Below are positions 61,044 through 64,000 of a stretch of DNA of 64,000 nucleotides, piece after piece (the first letter of the stretch is position 1; each line of letters begins with the position of its first letter). Both the position numbers and the translations under genes were made by a program. The stretch covers positions 1 through 64,000 of the forward strand of contig JBFXEJ010000020.1 of assembly GCA_050180235.1 (NCBI GenBank). Reading direction: 5' to 3'. Below the pieces are notes generated by a model. It did not search any database, was not told where the DNA came from, and saw nothing but the letters and a program-made list of their open reading frames with translations. The stretch is from JAABRU01 sp050180235 (lineage in GTDB: Bacteria > Desulfobacterota > Desulfobacteria > Desulfobacterales > Desulfococcaceae).

Positions 61044-61295
61044 TCAATCCTCCTTTATCAGGCCGTATTGCTTTATGGTTTTAAGCAGTTGTATGACCTG
61101 ATACTTTTTTGCCATGTTTCCGTCCGGCTGGAAGTTCATCATTTCCCCGTTTTCCGGGTGTTTGTAAACCCGGTGACTTCCTCTCTGCTTCCGGAACACA
61201 AACCCTGCCTGTTTTGCCAGACTGCATAACTCGTCAAAGGAAAGGCTGCCGGGTGAACCCAGAGCCTTTTCATACAGTTTTGCTTTTCTGACCAT
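61044..61295 (-). CDS. hicA: HicA-type toxin
   Basis: An 83-residue HicA with FDELCSLAKQAGFVFRKQRGSHRVYKHPENGEMMNFQ; the catalytic His is in GSH. It lies between hicB at 60833 and the second HicB at 61319 in the leftward operon. Together with the downstream HicB it forms one toxin-antitoxin pair. Confidence 0.82.
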   Translation of the reverse strand: MVRKAKLYEKALGSPGSLSFDELCSLAKQAGFVFRKQRGSHRVYKHPENGEMMNFQPDGNMAKKYQVIQLLKTIKQYGLIKED

Positions 61296-61318
61296 CAGTT
61301 TGTCTCTTCCTGTGCTGT

Positions 61319-61666
61319 TTACAGGTTCAGGCTTTTTTCAACTGCCTTCCGGCATGTGTCGGCAATCCATGCTTCTATGCCTTTGTTTTCCCGTCCGGCT
61401 TCAAGAGCGATAAAGGCCAGCAGATCAGGCTGAATTTCCAGAATCACTTTTCCGGGAATGGGTTTTTCAGGTTCTTTTCCCATTTCCCGGCAGGTTTCAA
61501 GGTAGTCATCCACAGCGTTTCTGAAATCCTGTTCAAGTTCCTTTACGCTTTCCCCTTCAAAACCGATAATATCCGCAATCCCCAGCACGCGGCCGTGAAA
61601 GGTTCTGTCTGCGGCATCAAACTGAACGCTTCCGGAATATCCATTGTAATTCAGGGTGTTATTCAT
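61319..61666 (-). CDS. hicB: HicB-like antitoxin with C-terminal Arc/RHH-like segment
   Basis: A 115-residue HicB: LNYNGYSGSVQFDAADRTFHGRVLGIADIIGFEGESVKELEQDFRNAVDDYLETC, then KPIPGKVILEIQPDLLAFIALEAGRENKGIEAWIADTCRKAV, which looks like a ribbon-helix-helix dimer domain. The ATG at 61666 has AGGAG at good spacing. Its start overlaps the end of the upstream HicA gene by 8 bp. Confidence 0.85.
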   Translation of the reverse strand: MNNTLNYNGYSGSVQFDAADRTFHGRVLGIADIIGFEGESVKELEQDFRNAVDDYLETCREMGKEPEKPIPGKVILEIQPDLLAFIALEAGRENKGIEAWIADTCRKAVEKSLNL

Positions 61667-61919
61667 TCGGCTTTTCTCCTGTGATTTCCAGAAAATCTCT
61701 GACAAGACCGACAGCGTATTTCTTCATTTCCTTGTGCGGATGCGGGGAATGAAGGTTAAGCACCCGGTTATGCAGGATAACCCGTACACGGGAGCCTTTG
61801 CCTTCCCTGATTTCCGCACCGCAGGCAGTCAGAAGGGATTTGACCTCATTCCATTCCAGATCACAGCGGGCCGGCTTTTCAAAGATTTTCTCCAAAGTCC
61901 TTTTCTGTCTTGCGTTCAC
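61659..61919 (-). CDS. hicA: HicA-type toxin (HPHP subclass)
   Basis: An 86-residue HicA of the subclass with GSRVRVILHNRVLNLHSPHPHKEMKKYAV. The catalytic His of the GSH form is replaced here by Arg, and a second HPH motif follows, as in a known HicA subfamily. It overlaps the XRE regulator gene by 4 bp (ATGA) and the HicB gene by 8 bp. Confidence 0.8.
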   Translation of the reverse strand: MNARQKRTLEKIFEKPARCDLEWNEVKSLLTACGAEIREGKGSRVRVILHNRVLNLHSPHPHKEMKKYAVGLVRDFLEITGEKPNE

Positions 61920-62179
61920 CGGGCATTCTCCCCGGCTTCCGCTTCATTCCCCACAGCCGGATCAGGAACGATCGTCATAAGGTCGTTTGGGGAACAGTTG
62001 AAATAGCGGCAGAGCTTTTCGATGATTTCAACCTGAGTGCCATAGCCCCTGTTGTTTGCTATCCGTGACAGGGTACTTCTTGCAACCCCCAGTTCCGTTG
62101 ACAGTTCATTCAATGATACAATCCTGTTTTCATTGAATTCTTTTTCAGCAAGCAACTGTTTGAGTCGGTATTTGACCAC
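61916..62179 (-). CDS. XRE-family HTH regulator
   Basis: A regulator with an XRE helix-turn-helix: LNELSTELGVARSTLSRIANNRGYGTQVEIIEKLCRYFNCSPNDLMTIV, followed by a short acidic tail. A GTG start at 62179 with GGGGGA just upstream gives 87 residues; an ATG at 62233 would add 18. First gene of the leftward operon XRE-hicA-hicB-hicA-hicB and divergent from the antirepressor gene, the position of a phage repressor. Confidence 0.82.
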   Translation of the reverse strand: MVKYRLKQLLAEKEFNENRIVSLNELSTELGVARSTLSRIANNRGYGTQVEIIEKLCRYFNCSPNDLMTIVPDPAVGNEAEAGENAR

Positions 62180-62301
62180 GATTCCCCCTTTATATACAGA
62201 AAACATATTGTGTTTGTCTTTATTTATATCCAAGTGTCTTATTTCTGATACATTTTAATCATAAGATAACCTATTGTCTGTATAAAAGCAAAAAAAAAGT
62301 C

Positions 62302-62330
62302 TTGACTGAATAATAATACAGATGTATGAA
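62302..62330 (+). promoter_or_regulatory. Probable sigma-70 promoter of the antirepressor gene
   Basis: TTGACT (62302-62307), a 17-base spacer and TATGAA (62325-62330), in the A/T-rich gap (62234-62541) between the XRE operon and the antirepressor gene. The repeated text TATTTATATCCA (62220-62231 and 62349-62360) on both sides could be operators. No other gene is seen in this gap. Confidence 0.45.
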
Positions 62331-62541
62331 ACATAGTCATATATGGTTATATTTATATCCATATAATATTTAAATTAATCTATTTGTATTAAATATAATA
62401 CGATACGGTTTTTAATTCAGAGCGGATTTATCCCAAAACTAAGAAAACAGACAGGACAGGGAACCTGTGACATTTTTTCACGGTTTGATACCCTGCCTTT
62501 AATGCCTGCGCAGGCAACAAACCTTATAAGGAGAATGAAAC

Positions 62542-63312
62542 ATGAATGGAAACAATGCTTTGGTAAAGATTATGGGGAAAGAGGTAAGCAGGATTGAATA
62601 CCGGAATGAACCGGTTATCACCTTCCGGATGATGGATGAACTGCACGAGAGACCGGAGGGGACTGCAAAAAGGAACTTCAGAGAAAACAGACACCGGTTT
62701 ATTGAGAATGAAGACTATTTTGAAGTCCCTTATGCAGAGTGGATTGAAATCTTGACCATACAAAATTCGTCCTGCCAAGATGAAGGCAACGGGCATGGCG
62801 GGCACAGGGGCGGGATGATTTTTATAACCCAGCCCGGCTATCTCCTTCTTGTCAAATCTTTTACGGATGACCTTGCATGGCAGGTACAGAGGCAACTTAC
62901 CACGTTTTATTTTGCTGTCCGGGATAACCGCTTTTCCCCTTCCTCCCCTTCCCAGTGGCCGGATTATCTTCAGTCTGCGGACAATGAACTGAAAATGCTG
63001 AACGTGATACACAAACAGCAGGATGCCGCGTCAAAGGCTGCGGAAAGGATTGTGAATAAACAGGCAAGAATGGAAGATTATGACTGCGTACCCATAACCC
63101 GGAAGATGATTGAAAAGACAGTGGCGGATATGCAGGAGAATGAGAGTGAAGACAGCCTTACTGCTTTGGAAATGGCAAAGGAAGGGGCCAGCATGAGTGC
63201 CATAGCAAGAAGACTGTGGGGGAGTTCAGGAGGCAATCAGGTAAAAAAACTCCGGTCAATGCTGTCGCGGCATGGAATGGTAACTTACGGAATGAAGGCA
63301 GGCAACGCATAA
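62542..63312 (+). CDS. ORF6N-domain phage antirepressor
   Basis: A 256-residue protein whose first 125 residues are an ORF6N domain (RIEYRNEPVITFRMMDELHERPEGTAKRNFRENRHRFIENEDYFEVPYAEW...ITQPGYLLLVKSFTDDLAWQVQRQL), found in phage antirepressors; the C-terminal third carries a helical resolvase-like HTH (GASMSAIARRLWGSSGGNQVKKLRSML). AAGGAG precedes the ATG. It is divergent from the XRE gene, so the pair resembles a lysogeny switch. Confidence 0.85.
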   Translation: MNGNNALVKIMGKEVSRIEYRNEPVITFRMMDELHERPEGTAKRNFRENRHRFIENEDYFEVPYAEWIEILTIQNSSCQDEGNGHGGHRGGMIFITQPGYLLLVKSFTDDLAWQVQRQLTTFYFAVRDNRFSPSSPSQWPDYLQSADNELKMLNVIHKQQDAASKAAERIVNKQARMEDYDCVPITRKMIEKTVADMQENESEDSLTALEMAKEGASMSAIARRLWGSSGGNQVKKLRSMLSRHGMVTYGMKAGNA

Positions 63313-63320
63313 AGAGGAAA

Positions 63321-63363
63321 TTCCCCTGCCCGTCAATCCCTGAGAAGATACCGGGCAGGGGAA
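63321..63363 (+). terminator. Strong hairpin after the antirepressor gene
   Basis: TTCCCCTGCCCG (63321-63332) pairs perfectly with CGGGCAGGGGAA (63352-63363). There is no T tract, so it may be a regulatory or processing hairpin. Confidence 0.55.
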
Positions 63364-63485
63364 CGCTGTTTCACATTGCGGATATTGAACAGGGTTTTGA
63401 CCTGTCCGCCATGTGACCTTTTGTTTACCGCAACAGCGGGAGGAGTCATAGCACTTTTCCCGCAAAAAGCAAAGGAGGTTTTTTT

Positions 63486-63494
63486 ATGATTATA
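63486..63494 (+). pseudogene. Gene start interrupted by an IS element
   Basis: A very strong ribosome site (AAAGGAGG, 63471-63478) and ATG at 63486 begin a gene (Met-Ile-Ile...), but the IS end GGAGTTACGCAGTT starts at about 63495 and the frame soon stops (TGA at about 63546). The rest of the gene should lie beyond the IS, outside the window. Confidence 0.5.
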
Positions 63495-64000
63495 GGAGTT
63501 ACGCAGTTAATCAAAATGCATAAACAGGATTCGGGAGATAAGTTCTGACAGCATCCCGTATAATGCGTGTTTTAGCTTCAAACCAGTTATAACCGCTTTT
63601 CAGACTGAAAATCTCAAATCTGAGAAAGGTTCTCACTGCCAGAGCGATATGATTTCTTTGGGCTTTTGCACCTCTGCACTGACAGCGTTCTATACCGCAG
63701 AACTGCTTAAGTCCGCGATGATACTCCTCAATTGTCCAGGAAAAATCCGAAAGCCGGATCCGTTCCAATTCATCCATACAGAGGTTATTGGTGGCCCAAT
63801 ATCCGGTGTTACCTTTTTTGTCAACAATCCCGAATATTCTGACGAATCCGTAACCTTTGAGATGGACAACACTTCCACTTTCGGAAATATCCGCAGATGA
63901 CAGCGGAATATTTCCTGAACCGTCAGGGTTTATCAGGCGGTTCGGTTTAAGCCTGGTCAGCCACAACCATTCATAACTGTTAATAATTTTGAGATTTTTT
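63495..64000. mobile_element. IS element (IS701-like), partial at right edge
   Basis: The left end is placed at GGAGTTACGCAGTT, directly before the transposase stop codon. The inside holds the leftward transposase gene below. The other end lies outside the window, so the inverted repeat and target duplication cannot be checked. Confidence 0.6.
63511..64000 (-). CDS. IS701-like DDE transposase, C-terminal part
   Basis: 163 readable codons, open to the right edge on the minus strand. The C-terminal block FSWTIEEYHRGLKQFCGIERCQCRGAKAQRNHIALAVRTFLRFE carries the last catalytic Glu (EEYHRGLKQ) and matches DDE transposases of the IS701/IS4 group. An apparent TTG at 63966 is not the true start, because codons continue upstream to the edge. 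Confidence 0.8.
   Translation of the reverse strand, partial: KNLKIINSYEWLWLTRLKPNRLINPDGSGNIPLSSADISESGSVVHLKGYGFVRIFGIVDKKGNTGYWATNNLCMDELERIRLSDFSWTIEEYHRGLKQFCGIERCQCRGAKAQRNHIALAVRTFLRFEIFSLKSGYNWFEAKTRIIRDAVRTYLPNPVYAF

Overview
The window (about 46-48 percent G+C) looks like chromosome of a Gram-negative anaerobe, most likely a deltaproteobacterium (Desulfobacterota, Desulfobacterales, Desulfonema-like). This is an inference from the gene families (TrpB2-type tryptophan synthase beta, pyruvate phosphate dikinase, SagB-type oxidoreductase, hybrid kinases with periplasmic-binding sensor domains, a giant alpha-2-macroglobulin) and from the many dispersed palindromic repeats. No rRNA, intact tRNA or taxonomic marker is present, so the genus is not certain.

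Layout. 1-3.5 kb: tail of a STAND/TPR NTPase and a REP-associated tyrosine transposase (RAYT) surrounded by its REP-like hairpins. 3.6-20.8 kb: mostly chromosomal housekeeping and envelope genes (alpha-2-macroglobulin, 5'-nucleotidase, K+ channel, PspA operon, macro domain, HemW, FtsX-type permease). 20.8-22.1 kb: a gene-free stretch holding three different MITE-like elements; the third truncates a methylase/type IIG gene. 22.1-30 kb: defence genes, namely an AbiEii-type nucleotidyltransferase pair and a type I restriction system (hsdM, hsdS, hsdR) whose S and R genes are bracketed by two arrays of the same repeat. 30-35.5 kb: riboflavin genes ribE-ribBA-ribH, nusB, trpB2 and a coupled Cys-rich protein. 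35.57-37.59 kb: a two-gene Septu (ptuA-ptuB) defence system bounded by an attC-like site and a matching core site, so it looks like an integron gene cassette. 37.7-42.5 kb: metallo-beta-lactamase-fold hydrolase, a methyltransferase fused to a PD-(D/E)XK domain, HicA-HicB-YgiT, GmhB. 42.7-60.6 kb: ppdK, a DnaJ/DUF1566 membrane protein, asnS, vsr, an amidohydrolase, an ECF sigma module with Spy/ZraP-like proteins, the operon SagB - hybrid kinase - ABC ATPase, and ftcD.

60.63 kb to the right edge: an integrated element. The 3' half of a tRNA-Ala(GGC) gene, still followed by its own terminator, ends abruptly in the anticodon arm. Beyond it lie a leftward operon XRE - HicA - HicB - HicA - HicB and a divergent ORF6N antirepressor gene, as in a phage immunity region, then an IS701-like element that interrupts the next gene and runs off the window.

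The main theme is defence and mobility: a type I RM system, Septu, an AbiE-like pair, three HicAB modules, a decayed MntA/HepT pair, a truncated type IIG remnant, an MTase-nuclease fusion, RAYT, MITEs, an IS and a tRNA-integrated island. The best candidates for something new are the cassette-borne Septu system, the tRNA-bounded five-gene XRE-HicAB-HicAB operon, and the repeat-bracketed hsdS-hsdR.
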